Origin: Lentisphaerae bacterium ADurb.Bin242
GTDB lineage: Bacteria > Verrucomicrobiota > Lentisphaeria > Victivallales > UBA1829
Length of the DNA: 57,922 bases
Assembly: GCA_002069785.1 (NCBI GenBank)
Contig: MWCA01000028.1
Span: forward strand, 1 to 57,922
Direction: 5' to 3'
Below, piece by piece: positions 38,707 to 48,505 of this stretch. The translations under genes and the position numbers were made by a program. The notes beneath the pieces were generated by a model that worked only from the letters and a program-made list of their open reading frames with translations, did no database searches and had not been told where the DNA came from. Numbering within the stretch: the stretch's first letter is position 1; each line of letters starts with the position of its first letter.

Positions 38707-39486
38707 CTATCGGTTTCCGCCGAATCCAAAGAGAATTCCCTTTTGGAGTTCCGCGTAGGTTACAGCTTTTTTTGCTCTCAAGATGGATTCTACCTTGTTT
38801 TCCGAATGACCGTCCAGCATGACGATATTGCAGGAGCCGCCGTGCCGTCTTCTGGATATACTGCTACCCGAGGTGTAGACTGCATACAGTCCCCGTGTGT
38901 CCGCCGGGGTCGTATCGATTCCGGTGGTGAAGTTCTCCGCACCATAGGAGGAATCGCAAAGAAGCGCCATTTCACTTGGGCTTTTGGCCTGGCCGAACTT
39001 TTTGATCGGAACTAGGTTCATGTAAGGTTCCCCGCCGATGTTGTATTCCGGCATTCCATATTGGACGTATGAAAAAATCACTACGCTCACGGAAGAGGCG
39101 GGACATTTCATGAGTCCGTTCTGGTATTGCCTGGGGACTACAGACTCACGATAGTTGGTTAGCAGCGTCACTCCGGAAAGGTCCATTCCGTAGTAAGGGG
39201 CGCAAAACATCGTCCAGGATTTTCTCAACGGGCCGGGCATGTCCTTGCCGGTGGATGCACCGGAGCCCTGGTAGGTTCCGGATTCTCGCGGCAGAAGGAA
39301 ATCATTGTTGTCTATTCCATACTGAATGATGCCGAAGCCGAGCTGCCTGATGTTGCTCAGACAGGAAATCTTCTGGGCTGTTTTTCTGACCCGGTTCAGG
39401 GCCGGCAGCAGCATGCCGGCCAGAATGACGATAATCGCAATTACAATGAGGAGTTCGATTAATGTGAAATTTCTTTTTGACTTCAT
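38707..39486 (-). CDS. Prepilin-type protein with H-X9-DG signature
   Basis: 259 residues, ATG with GGAGG 9 nt upstream. Leader MKSKRN then [20 protein letters not shown] (Glu at +5, Asn before the cut), followed by [20 protein letters not shown] and a soluble domain ending in the H-X9-DG motif ([17 protein letters not shown] near 220). These proteins occur in dozens of copies in Planctomycetes/Lentisphaerota genomes, often by sugar-catabolic genes. It is the last gene in a regulator/secreted-glycosidase/prepilin operon, 19 bp after the glycosidase gene. Confidence 0.92.
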   Translation of the reverse strand: MKSKRNFTLIELLIVIAIIVILAGMLLPALNRVRKTAQKISCLSNIRQLGFGIIQYGIDNNDFLLPRESGTYQGSGASTGKDMPGPLRKSWTMFCAPYYGMDLSGVTLLTNYRESVVPRQYQNGLMKCPASSVSVVIFSYVQYGMPEYNIGGEPYMNLVPIKKFGQAKSPSEMALLCDSSYGAENFTTGIDTTPADTRGLYAVYTSGSSISRRRHGGSCNIVMLDGHSENKVESILRAKKAVTYAELQKGILFGFGGNR

Positions 39487-39505
39487 TTTTCAGTCCTCCC
39501 TGGTT

Positions 39506-42500
39506 TTATTCCAGAATGAAACGTTTAAAAAGCGCCGGGGTTTTTCCATACGTGATTCCAGGAGAAAACTCCATCTGACAGGAAACAAGTCCGGTGGGCA
39601 TATCCAGATCGAAAACCACCGTGTTGAACCCGAAAACCGAACCGGGAACCGGTTTGAGAGAGCCGATCGAGAACCATGGAATACGGGTTTCGTAAATCGT
39701 ATGGTTGTCAGCGCGCCGCTTCACCACGGGCTTGGAAGACATGAGTTGATTCACAGACTGCCCTCCTGCCGAATGGCAGAACAGTTCCGGTCCTTTCGTT
39801 GTATCCGCCGTGACAAATTCCACATCATCCTGCTGATATCCCGCCGGCGTGATGGCCGGATCGAAAGCATTGTTTTCAGTGTCGAAAGCGAATTGCAGGG
39901 AATCCTGATTCCAGCTCTCGATCCCGTGTGTGCGGACGATATGCACATCGTCCGTGACATCGGCCGCAATATAGAAAAAGTCTTTGTCGTAGGCCAGATA
40001 AATTTTTACAGACAAATCCTCCTTTCCGGTCCAGAGTCCATGTCCGTCCGCGTCGGTCGGCATCACATACCGGCGCGAATCCATCACCAGCGGTTTTACC
40101 GATTCAAATCCTTTCAGTGAGCCGTCCATCGCCGGCGGCGAGGCAAGATGCGCGACCGGATAGATTTCGTCCGTGTTTGATACTTCATAGCGCACGCCGT
40201 TCACCAAGGCGGAGGCCGTGACCGGTCCAGTTCCGGTTCTGTGCGGAAATGAAACCGGCAGGATGGCATTGCCTGGAATTTTCACTGTTTTGGGAGCGGA
40301 ATTGTTCAGACGGACGAGCGCAGTAGTTTCGGTAGTGAGTTTGTTTTTTACAAACACATTCACTTCGTTTGCATTTTTCCGGTTGATTGTAAGATATGCT
40401 TCCGGCATGACATAACGCGCATTCCGGAAGGCGTCCGCAACTGTTTCCTGCGGTGCATCCAGCTCGAAATAAAGCGGACGATCATTGATTTTTCGCTTTA
40501 AAATACCCTTTTTTCCTTTTTCCCTTTTCCCCATGAAATCCATTCCGTTCCAATCGGCGGGCATATCGATTTTTGTACTGACCCAGTCTTTTGTGTAGGC
40601 CCAGAGCACGGCAAGAGTTTTCCCGTTTTTCCGGAAAAGATAGCAGTAGACGTCACTGCGGGGTTTGACCTCCCTGGGGTCCGTGACGAATGCGAGGACG
40701 CGCGCCGAAACCGCCCATGCGGCTGCGTGGGGTTTCGGACATCCGGTCTTCCGGTTCCACATTCCGTAGTCGGTTGTGCCGAAACCATATTTTGCCGATT
40801 CGTACATCGGATCGTTTTCAAACAGGAAGTAAGTCCAGCGTCTGACTTTCAGATATTTGAGCATCACCAGATTGCGCGCGTTGATCACGGCCACCTCCTT
40901 GACCCTGTCGGAATCGATCGGAGGATGGCCGATAAAGCTATATCCCGTTTCCGTGGCGGCAATGAACTTGTCCGGTCCGATGATGCTGCGTGTAAACGCA
41001 AAGCGTTTGAGAAGTCCTCCGGATTCCGGTCCGTCGATCGTCAGTCCTTTTTCGACAGTCCCTTTCTGAAGATATAAACTACAGGAAAGGCCGTCCACCG
41101 AATCCTTGACTTGCGGCCATATTTCTTTTCCGATGGGAGACATGTCCATGAATACACCTCCGCCGCCGACTACATTTTCCGGATTGTTTTTTTTCACCTC
41201 GCTGTGCAGGAGACGCGTGAGCGCGACATAATGCGGAATTTCATATTTGTCATTGTGGTAGGTGTGGTAGATTTCATCGCCGACATACCAGTCATGGACG
41301 CGGGTCCCGTAACGTCCCGCCAGCATGCGGAGGAAACCACGCCAGCCTTCATAATATTCCTTGTCGTAGGGATCGATTCCTTTGGCGAGTTTCTCATTGA
41401 TCCTGTGCCGCAGATAAGGCGGCTGAAGCTGATTTTGCGGCGATGATTTCTGGGTGAACATAAACGAAAAAGTCGGTTCGAACCCGTTGTTTACGGTCTC
41501 TTCCACTTTTTTGTCCAGAATCTCCAGTTTGTAGGAGGAAGGACCGGTCTGAAGATATCTCCGTTCAACCTGAAAGGAAGCGGAGCCGTTTCCCATCCGG
41601 ATTTGTTTTTCCACGGAACCCGGTCCTTTGGCCGTGAAAAACGGATCCCGGCGTCCTTCCTGTTTTTCAACAACAATCCCGGACGAAGTGACTTCGTCCA
41701 GCCGTTTGATTCCCTGCGAAATATCCACTTTCATGGCAAACCAGCCGCGAAAATCACCAAGCGAAGGCAGTTCAAGCCGAATTTTGGCAGGTTCAACATG
41801 GCCCGACTGGTTTCCTTTGGCGGCAACGGCCGCCCTGGGATTTTCAGGCAGGACGATTTCTTTTTTCCCCGAACAGAGAACCTTGCGGTCGAAATCCTCT
41901 GCTTGCCAGTTCAAAGTTGCCCTCGTACCGGGTTCCGCGATCTCTTTCAGTTCAATATCATATTCCATTTTTTCGTCCGGATACCAGACTCCACCGTGAA
42001 CCGCATGAGGGACGCCGCGCAGAAGGGTGAGTTTTTTGACGGCGGGGGGTGGATTCTCCGGAAGTTTCGGTCCCAGATAAAGATTGTCTACCCACGTCGT
42101 TCCCCTTTCATTATCATAACCGTGAATGCCGATCCTCAATGTCGCTTTTGTGCATGAGTCCGGAATCTGGATGTCTTGCCTGAATTGAGTCCAGTTTTCC
42201 TGAAGCTTGTTCCATGGCGTCAACAGCACATGATTTTTCTGGATTTCCGGCAAATTCAAGACCACTGTCAACTGTCCTTTTGTCGGCTGGTCGTATCCCT
42301 CTGATTTTGTCCAGACGGAAAAAGTGTAATCTTTCTTTCCCGGCGGCAGGGAGATTGTTGTGAAGTAATTCAGATGGCAGATTTTATTCTTTGCATAATC
42401 CAGGCGCATGGAACACATGCCGCCGATTCCCTGCGAATTTCCTTTGTCGGGAACCGGTTCCACCCAGATTTTTCCATCGGCGCGCTTCCAGGATGGAACC

Positions 42501-42649
42501 ATCCATTCCTTGATCCCCTCTTCGAAACTTCCGTTTTTTATGAGATTTTCTTGTGCGCTGAGGGTGAATGCGGATAGGAAAATGATCCATATCCCTTTGA
42601 AGTTCCGGATGGGATTGTTCCGGAAAATACGGTATTCGGCGAGATGCAT
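39506..42649 (-). CDS. Secreted clan-A-like glycoside hydrolase with CBM domains
   Basis: 1,047 residues; strong ribosome site (GGAGG 6 nt before ATG). Signal-type segment about 15-33 (FKGIWIIFLSAFTLSAQ). Then a CBM4/9-like module (NLIKNGSFEEGIKEW to WVDNLYLG, about 35-195), a beta linker, a barrel about 400-720 with candidate acid WYVGDEIYH near 455 and nucleophile AATETGYSF near 561, and a C-terminal CBM9-like domain about 835-1047 (DKDFFYIAADVTDDVH, WNQDSLQFAFD). The acid motif reads DE, not the usual NE of clan A, so the family is uncertain. Its place between regulator and prepilin suggests a surface polysaccharide-degrading role. Confidence 0.8.
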   Translation of the reverse strand: MHLAEYRIFRNNPIRNFKGIWIIFLSAFTLSAQENLIKNGSFEEGIKEWMVPSWKRADGKIWVEPVPDKGNSQGIGGMCSMRLDYAKNKICHLNYFTTISLPPGKKDYTFSVWTKSEGYDQPTKGQLTVVLNLPEIQKNHVLLTPWNKLQENWTQFRQDIQIPDSCTKATLRIGIHGYDNERGTTWVDNLYLGPKLPENPPPAVKKLTLLRGVPHAVHGGVWYPDEKMEYDIELKEIAEPGTRATLNWQAEDFDRKVLCSGKKEIVLPENPRAAVAAKGNQSGHVEPAKIRLELPSLGDFRGWFAMKVDISQGIKRLDEVTSSGIVVEKQEGRRDPFFTAKGPGSVEKQIRMGNGSASFQVERRYLQTGPSSYKLEILDKKVEETVNNGFEPTFSFMFTQKSSPQNQLQPPYLRHRINEKLAKGIDPYDKEYYEGWRGFLRMLAGRYGTRVHDWYVGDEIYHTYHNDKYEIPHYVALTRLLHSEVKKNNPENVVGGGGVFMDMSPIGKEIWPQVKDSVDGLSCSLYLQKGTVEKGLTIDGPESGGLLKRFAFTRSIIGPDKFIAATETGYSFIGHPPIDSDRVKEVAVINARNLVMLKYLKVRRWTYFLFENDPMYESAKYGFGTTDYGMWNRKTGCPKPHAAAWAVSARVLAFVTDPREVKPRSDVYCYLFRKNGKTLAVLWAYTKDWVSTKIDMPADWNGMDFMGKREKGKKGILKRKINDRPLYFELDAPQETVADAFRNARYVMPEAYLTINRKNANEVNVFVKNKLTTETTALVRLNNSAPKTVKIPGNAILPVSFPHRTGTGPVTASALVNGVRYEVSNTDEIYPVAHLASPPAMDGSLKGFESVKPLVMDSRRYVMPTDADGHGLWTGKEDLSVKIYLAYDKDFFYIAADVTDDVHIVRTHGIESWNQDSLQFAFDTENNAFDPAITPAGYQQDDVEFVTADTTKGPELFCHSAGGQSVNQLMSSKPVVKRRADNHTIYETRIPWFSIGSLKPVPGSVFGFNTVVFDLDMPTGLVSCQMEFSPGITYGKTPALFKRFILE

Positions 42650-42658
42650 TTTTTCCTC

Positions 42659-43774
42659 CTAATTTTTGAAGTTGGTTTCGTTGAAAAATTCATTCAGCAA
42701 GGGAAACTGATATTCGAGTTTGCGCATGATCTGGCCTTTTTCCCCGGAAAGGAGAAAACGGGTGATTTCCCGGTAGGGCTCCTTCTGCGGACGGTGAAGC
42801 ACACGCGTATGCGTCGGCAATTCCGGACGTTTGAGAAATTCGCTGACGTTCAATACCAGCCGTGTTGAAAAAGGAATCCCGGTCTCCTGGAAGAAATCCA
42901 GCGGATACGGAAATTCCTGAAAAAGATTGCTGTCGAAAATCAGTCCGTCAAAATGGATCTTCCGGTAGAATTTTCCCAGCCGGCGGAGGGTTTCAGGAAA
43001 GGGAAGGGTATCTTCGTAGAGGGTATAGAAAATTTCGTCGCATTCCAGCCCTAAGGTTTGAAGGGCTCCCAGAAAATAATCGTGCCCGTATTTGGAAATA
43101 TCCGTCCGGCTGCGCCCGAAATACACGATCTTGCGCGCCCCGTCTGCATGGAGCCGAACGGCGGCGTCCCGCAGACAGCGCCAGTAGTCGTCCAGAAAAT
43201 AATTGATGACATCCGTATGATGTTCCAGAAAACACGGCAGAAGACCTTTTTTGTCGCAGATGTATCCGATCCGGCAGCCCCGTTCGGCCAGAACCGGATA
43301 CAGACGCGGCGCCCATGTGCCGGAAAAAATCACCCTGCTGTCTTTGCGCAGATGTTTGAACTGAAGCCAGTTGATATCTTCCGGATTATTGGTTTCCGAA
43401 ATGGGAATCGTGACAACGTAAGTTCCGTATTCGACCGCCGCCGACATCGTTCCCCGGATCATCTGCTGCGTAAGATAGGAGGAATAAAAACCGCTTGCAG
43501 TGATATAATCCGGACAAGCCACCAGAATGGAAACCGGTTCATCGGGCTGTTCCGGGACCCCGTGACTTCCGCGGATGAACGTCCCGTGGTTGGTCCGGTC
43601 GATGATTCCTTCTGCCGCGAGACGGCTCATTGTATACCGCAAAGTGCGTCTGGCCACCCCGATTTCTGCCGCCAGCAACGCCTCGGCAGGAAGACGGTCT
43701 CCAGGATGGTTTTTTTTCCGAATCTTCTTCATGAGAAAGGAATAGATCATTTTTTGTTTCGATGGGAGGGGCAT
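42659..43774 (-). CDS. GntR-type regulator with LacI-like sensor domain
   Basis: 371 residues. N-terminal winged helix about 1-70 (KNHPGDRLPAEALLAAEIGV, ARRTLRYTMSRLAAEGII, NHGTFIRG), then a periplasmic-binding-protein-like sensor about 80-350 (VSILVACPDYITASGF, RKIVYFGRSRTDISKYG, HFDGLIFDSNLFQEF). It would bind a sugar and control the downstream glycosidase and prepilin genes, whose first ribosome site overlaps its stop. Its promoter at 43804 carries a TGACGTCA palindrome at the -35, suggesting autoregulation. Confidence 0.9.
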   Translation of the reverse strand: MPLPSKQKMIYSFLMKKIRKKNHPGDRLPAEALLAAEIGVARRTLRYTMSRLAAEGIIDRTNHGTFIRGSHGVPEQPDEPVSILVACPDYITASGFYSSYLTQQMIRGTMSAAVEYGTYVVTIPISETNNPEDINWLQFKHLRKDSRVIFSGTWAPRLYPVLAERGCRIGYICDKKGLLPCFLEHHTDVINYFLDDYWRCLRDAAVRLHADGARKIVYFGRSRTDISKYGHDYFLGALQTLGLECDEIFYTLYEDTLPFPETLRRLGKFYRKIHFDGLIFDSNLFQEFPYPLDFFQETGIPFSTRLVLNVSEFLKRPELPTHTRVLHRPQKEPYREITRFLLSGEKGQIMRKLEYQFPLLNEFFNETNFKN

Positions 43775-43803
43775 TTTTCCATTACTTTCCTTGTTCGATT
43801 ATA

Positions 43804-43832
43804 ATTTTATTTGCGGTACACAATGACGTCAA
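43804..43832 (-). promoter_or_regulatory. Promoter of the regulator/glycosidase/prepilin operon
   Basis: Minus strand TTGACG (43832-43827), 17-bp spacer, TAAAAT (43809-43804). The palindrome TGACGTCA (43824-43831) overlaps the -35 and could be the operator of the encoded GntR-type protein. Confidence 0.75.
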
Positions 43833-44152
43833 GACGCAAAATGAAAAAAAACGATTTTTTTTAAATACCGAACGATTTTTAAAAAAATCTCCGGGTTTCA
43901 CCCCGGAATGTAGCTTCCGGAGCTTTTTGAAAAGGCTTCTTCCGCAGAATCGGTGGGGGAGACTCCGATTCCGGGAGTTCCCCCGGCTGAGGATAAGCAT
44001 GCCATCCTGAATAATGCCGGAGATGCGCACCCGCGCAGGGGCAATCGCAAGCGGGCGGATTTATGCGCAAGGCCCGCCCTCAAGAGTGCTGCGGAAAAAA
44101 AGCGGGAAGAATGCCGATGGTCGCGTTGCCATTGGAGCGCAAGCCTGTCGCG
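43833..44152. other. Non-coding gap with imperfect hairpins
   Basis: No convincing gene. It holds AGCTTTTTGAAAAGGCT (43921-43937) and an imperfect stem GGGGGAGACTCCG / CGGGAGTTCCCCC (43955-43984), then a GC-rich stretch. The second hairpin may terminate the upstream minus-strand glycosidase transcript only in part, since no T-run follows. Confidence 0.4.
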
Positions 44153-47100
44153 TTACTTCACTTTGAACGAGGCGGAGAATGAAACACTCGCGCCGGGGGC
44201 GATCAAGGCAGGCGCATAGAACGGCTCGAAGGTGGCCGAGATCATGTCGGGGGTGTCCCATATCGCGATTCCGGCCAGTTGATCCGCGGGCTGGAACACG
44301 GCTTCCAGCGGAGCCTTGCCGGGGATCGTGAAGCGGAAAAGTCCGCTCTGTATTTTCAGGGAAGGGGGCTTGACCGCAAACAGTTTGCGGATTGTTGTCT
44401 CGGAAGCGGGATCGCATTTCAGAATCATCAGGGAATTGGAACCCGGACGCCGGAAGTCCTGTCCGCCGCATTCCAGTTTCCCTCCGTTCCGGTTGCTCCA
44501 TTCGGCGGGAATCAGGTTCCAGCGGTATCCGACATCGTTCATGGCGGTGGCGAGCGTGTTGGTGAGTTTTACTTCAAAAGACACTTGTTTCAGGTCGGAG
44601 GAAATCGTCACGGTTTTGGCAATTTTCAGCCCGGAGAGCTGGGGATAATTGCGGACGGTCGTTGTGAACTCGCCGATCACGCTCAGCTCCGAAGCGGAAA
44701 TCTTCTGGTCTTTCAGACGGTAATTGCCGTCTACGACCATGCCATTTCTGCCGGGGTTCCAGAAAGCGGAGAGGCCGTAAGCCGGGCAGATGCGTTCGAT
44801 TCCGTCGACACTCCAGGATTCCAGCGCCATGCCGCGGGGATTCAGGAGCAGAACATTTTTACCGGAGGTCACCCGGAGCATCGGCTTGCCATCCTGAACG
44901 ACCGGTTCGCAGGAGAGAATTCCTGCATTCAGTTTCTTGAGTTCTCCCACCTCGTTTTCGGAGCGAAGGGCACGATCGCGTTCGGCCTCGGCTTTTGCGG
45001 CGGCCTCATTTTCTTTCCGGCAGCGGTCCAGTTCTTTTCGCATGTCGGCGGCGGTAATCGCTCTTCCCGAATCCTTTCCGGCGGGAATGATTTCAAAAAA
45101 CATCCAGCGCATGGCTCCGGCATGAAGCAGAATGCCGTCGGACAGTGCCTTGCCGGTGAAGGAATTTCCTTTTTCAGGCACAAACTGGCGTTGGAAGGCT
45201 TTTTCGAGGACACCGTATTTCCGGTTGGCGTCCAGTCCCGGAACCCGGAGAGTGAACACGACATTGCCTTTTTCCCAGAAGTTCCCGACCGCGACGAGGA
45301 TGCGTCCGTCTTTTTCGAAGGCGGCAACCTGGAGAAGATCGGTTGTTCGGACATCCGGCAGATATTTCGGGCTGATATTTTCAACCGGTGCGGGGAAGGG
45401 AGTCTGCGGGGTCACCGTGACGCCTTCTTTCTTCCGTCCGTTCATGACGAGCTCTTCATTGGCCGCGATCAGGGCGGTGCTGTCCGCCAGCGCCTTCCAG
45501 AAGCGGTGGTCGTATCCGCGCGGGAAATAGTAAAGGATCGAGGCATCATATCCGGCCAGGAAGGAACTGAGCTGATCCATTGCCATGCCTTCGGGCTGGC
45601 CGAACGCGGTCATGCTGCATTGGCTTCCGTGCGGCATTGCCATGAGTTTCGCGCGTTTCGCCGGATTTTTGAAGTACTCCCGGTAGTCCCGGATGACCCG
45701 CTGCGAAAGCTCCCATGCGGGGAGGTTTGCGCCTTTGACATAAGCGTACGGCTGATCGGCGAGAAACCAGTTGTAGGGTCCCCATACATTCAGCCATTTC
45801 AGGCGGTCCGCATACTCATACGGCGTGAACTCCCACTGCTCCTGAAACGAGTTCGGATAGCGGATGATCTGATCGGTGCCGACTTCGGGGCAGAATCCAA
45901 CCTTGACTGCCCCCAGCGTAACGGCATCTTCATGCAGGGTTTTGATGAGACGGGCATGCTGGTCTGCACGGAAACGGATCGCCGTATCGCGATAGAGGTA
46001 GCCCACCTGGAGTTGCTGCGGCCAAATCTCCTTTATCTTTTCCGGAGAAAGTTTTGCAAACCGGGCGAATTCATCGCGGCAGCGGTCGCAGAAGCATCCT
46101 TTGTTGACGAAAGAATACGGTTCCCAGTTCGGCTGAAGGCCGTCGCGGCCTTCAAGCGCGGATTTCAGAAGCGGCAGGACCACTTCTTTGTAATAAGGCG
46201 TCCGGTTGTAAATCGCAACGGGACACGTGGCGGGAACATTTCCATTCATCACCGGTTTCCCGTTCACATCCAGATATTTGGAATCGTCCGGCTTCTTTTT
46301 CTCCTCCATCACGCCGATACGGAAACCGTTGGCGAAACCGTAGGATTCGGAAGTCACCAGACGGATTCCGTTCTCATACAGCTTTTTCGCAAGCTCCGGT
46401 GTAATGCCGGCGGTGACCAGCGTCGTGCCGGTTCTTCCGACAAACTCCGCAAAACGTGTTTCTGCTTCGGGCTGCTGGAACCGGATGTCCCCGGAAACGG
46501 AACTGAACCCGGCATAAAACTGCTTCGGAGCCGTAACCGGAGAAAAAGAAGGGGCCATTTTCAGGGTGAAGGTCTCTTCGGAACTGACCGTCTTGCCCTG
46601 TTCCGTCAGGAAATACCGGCAGTTCCATTGGGTTCCGGCGGGCGCTTTTCCGGAGATCATCGCACAGGCGATGTTCCACCCGTTGAAGGAATGGGAATTC
46701 CGGATACTGCCGATCAAGGCGGGCGTCACTTCAAGTTCCCAGCGTTTCCACTTTTCCCCGCTCACAGTCATATCGGAACTTTTTATTTCTTTCCCGAAAT
46801 AAGCATTGGTTCCTTCCACGGAGAGAACGCCGGGAAGCTCCAGATTCATTACAATCTTTCCATATTTCAGTGTGCCCGGAGGCAGATTGTTCCGGAATTT
46901 GAACGCGATGATCCCCGGTTCGCCGGAAGCCAGCACAAAGGTATTGTCCAGCAGTTTTCCGGGGGCCAGTTCGACAGAAAGAGGCATCGGAACGGCGTCC
47001 AGTTTTACCAGTTTCGGATTTTTCACCTGGAGAACTCCGCATCCGTCCGCGCGGATCGTAATGGTCAGATCGCGGGTCTTCGGCGGAATGGGAAACTCTT

Positions 47101-47698
47101 TGCTGAACAAATGCCATTCCGGGGCGTCGTCGATATGGATATACGTATATTCCCTGGTCGTTTTTCCCCGCCCCGGACGCGGATCGCTGCCGTCGAAATA
47201 ATTCAGCAGGACCATCTGGTTGCAGGCATTTTTTCCGAACCGGCGGATGCGGGAATCGAAGCTCAGCCGATACATGCCGCCGTTCTCATCCGGCAGTGTC
47301 ACGATCTGCTCGAACGAGGTCGTGAAGGAAGGACTGGCTTTGCCCATCAATGTTTCCAGTTCTTCCGGACGGTTCAGCTCCAACGCCTTGCCCGATTCCG
47401 TGTCCGCGATCTTCGCGGAAGAAAGTTTCGGCGCATCCTTTTCAAACTTGTCCCGGTTTTCCTTTTGAAAAATCCAGACGCTGCTTGCCCAGCCCTCCGA
47501 AGATCGTTTTACGAGAGGAGCGGACAAATCCGCGTTTTTCAGCAGGTTCACTTCTTTTCCGGTGACTTTGCCGAAGCGTTCTGCGGAAATTTTTTCCATC
47601 GGGAAAGTGACTCCGCCTCTGTCGAATTCTTCCGCCCGAAGACCGGAAATGAGGCAGAAGACGAGCCCCATAGAGACTGAAAATCTTTTACAGCGCAT
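44153..47698 (-). CDS. Very large secreted glycosidase-like protein
   Basis: 1,181 residues, ATG with AAAGGA 8 nt upstream and a signal peptide (KRFSVSMGLVFCLISGLRAE, cut near 22). N-terminal beta modules (about 45-400) lead to a TIM-barrel-like part (about 405-800: GRTGTTLVTAGITPELAKKL, NWEPYSFVNKGCFCDRCRDE, VGFCPEVGTDQIIRYP), in which the CFCDRC stretch recalls GH42/GH-like barrels with a Cys cluster. An Ala/Glu-rich coiled stretch sits near 935-970, and the end is a mutarotase-like beta-sandwich domain. The catalytic pair cannot be fixed. It is the last gene after a regulator and a prepilin gene. Confidence 0.78.
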   Translation of the reverse strand: MRCKRFSVSMGLVFCLISGLRAEEFDRGGVTFPMEKISAERFGKVTGKEVNLLKNADLSAPLVKRSSEGWASSVWIFQKENRDKFEKDAPKLSSAKIADTESGKALELNRPEELETLMGKASPSFTTSFEQIVTLPDENGGMYRLSFDSRIRRFGKNACNQMVLLNYFDGSDPRPGRGKTTREYTYIHIDDAPEWHLFSKEFPIPPKTRDLTITIRADGCGVLQVKNPKLVKLDAVPMPLSVELAPGKLLDNTFVLASGEPGIIAFKFRNNLPPGTLKYGKIVMNLELPGVLSVEGTNAYFGKEIKSSDMTVSGEKWKRWELEVTPALIGSIRNSHSFNGWNIACAMISGKAPAGTQWNCRYFLTEQGKTVSSEETFTLKMAPSFSPVTAPKQFYAGFSSVSGDIRFQQPEAETRFAEFVGRTGTTLVTAGITPELAKKLYENGIRLVTSESYGFANGFRIGVMEEKKKPDDSKYLDVNGKPVMNGNVPATCPVAIYNRTPYYKEVVLPLLKSALEGRDGLQPNWEPYSFVNKGCFCDRCRDEFARFAKLSPEKIKEIWPQQLQVGYLYRDTAIRFRADQHARLIKTLHEDAVTLGAVKVGFCPEVGTDQIIRYPNSFQEQWEFTPYEYADRLKWLNVWGPYNWFLADQPYAYVKGANLPAWELSQRVIRDYREYFKNPAKRAKLMAMPHGSQCSMTAFGQPEGMAMDQLSSFLAGYDASILYYFPRGYDHRFWKALADSTALIAANEELVMNGRKKEGVTVTPQTPFPAPVENISPKYLPDVRTTDLLQVAAFEKDGRILVAVGNFWEKGNVVFTLRVPGLDANRKYGVLEKAFQRQFVPEKGNSFTGKALSDGILLHAGAMRWMFFEIIPAGKDSGRAITAADMRKELDRCRKENEAAAKAEAERDRALRSENEVGELKKLNAGILSCEPVVQDGKPMLRVTSGKNVLLLNPRGMALESWSVDGIERICPAYGLSAFWNPGRNGMVVDGNYRLKDQKISASELSVIGEFTTTVRNYPQLSGLKIAKTVTISSDLKQVSFEVKLTNTLATAMNDVGYRWNLIPAEWSNRNGGKLECGGQDFRRPGSNSLMILKCDPASETTIRKLFAVKPPSLKIQSGLFRFTIPGKAPLEAVFQPADQLAGIAIWDTPDMISATFEPFYAPALIAPGASVSFSASFKVK

Positions 47699-47737
47699 TT
47701 CTGAATCCTTTCATGGTATACTTTTATTCCACCGAAA

Positions 47738-48505
47738 CTATTGACAACTGGCGATCCCGCAATTTCCCTTGCCGGCGTGCCAGGAAGGCGCGCTCTGACA
47801 GCCCTTCCAGTCCACATTTTCCCCGAAGATCCGGGTATTCCCATAGGTCAGATTTTCCACGTTGCCGCCGAGACAGACAAGATTGGTTGTCCGGTTGTGC
47901 CTCCAGGTCAGATACTGGCTGGTTTCAGCGGTCGTCGGCCCCTTCGGGCGGAGGTGATAGTCCAGATCGACATGTTGGGTGCTCCTGTCTCCGATCAGAA
48001 AAAGCTGGGAAGGTTTTGCGAAGGTCGATGCTTTCAGGGACGAATACGAGGATACGAACAGGTTGTATCCCAAAGTATAGAGCGGATTCCGGGGGGTAGT
48101 CGGCAGGTCGGCATTGGCCGGACAAGCAAACTTCGATGAATTGATCTTTCCGCTGCTTCCCTTGTAAAGCCATCCGATATACATGCCGTCCCGGATATGA
48201 AGATAATCCGTCAGTCCGTATCCGGGATCCGCCGAAAGGAAAGGCTTGTTGGCGCCGCTTCCCCAGGATCCGCCGCTGCCCATTCCGGTGCCGTTGTTGT
48301 AGTAGGCGGAAATATACCCCTTGTTGTCGTCGATGTAGAGATTGACGGCCTTTCCGATGCTGGAGAGATGGTTCATACAGGCGATTTTCTGGGCGGCCTG
48401 TTTCGCCTTGTTCAGGGCGGGCAGGAGCATTCCGGCCAGGATCGCAATAATCGCAACCACGATGAGAAGTTCGATCAATGTAAAAACATTTCCCCGGGGT
48501 TTCAT
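47738..48505 (-). CDS. Prepilin-type protein, H-X9-DG variant
   Basis: 255 residues from the ATG at 48505, which overlaps the regulator stop (ATGA) and has AAAGGA upstream. Leader MKPRGNV then [40 protein letters not shown]. The C-terminal signature reads RHNRTTNLVCLGGNVE, so the usual DG is GG. Val precedes the predicted cut. It is translationally coupled to the GntR-type regulator, the tightest link between the two gene types in the window. Confidence 0.92.
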   Translation of the reverse strand: MKPRGNVFTLIELLIVVAIIAILAGMLLPALNKAKQAAQKIACMNHLSSIGKAVNLYIDDNKGYISAYYNNGTGMGSGGSWGSGANKPFLSADPGYGLTDYLHIRDGMYIGWLYKGSSGKINSSKFACPANADLPTTPRNPLYTLGYNLFVSSYSSLKASTFAKPSQLFLIGDRSTQHVDLDYHLRPKGPTTAETSQYLTWRHNRTTNLVCLGGNVENLTYGNTRIFGENVDWKGCQSAPSWHAGKGNCGIASCQ

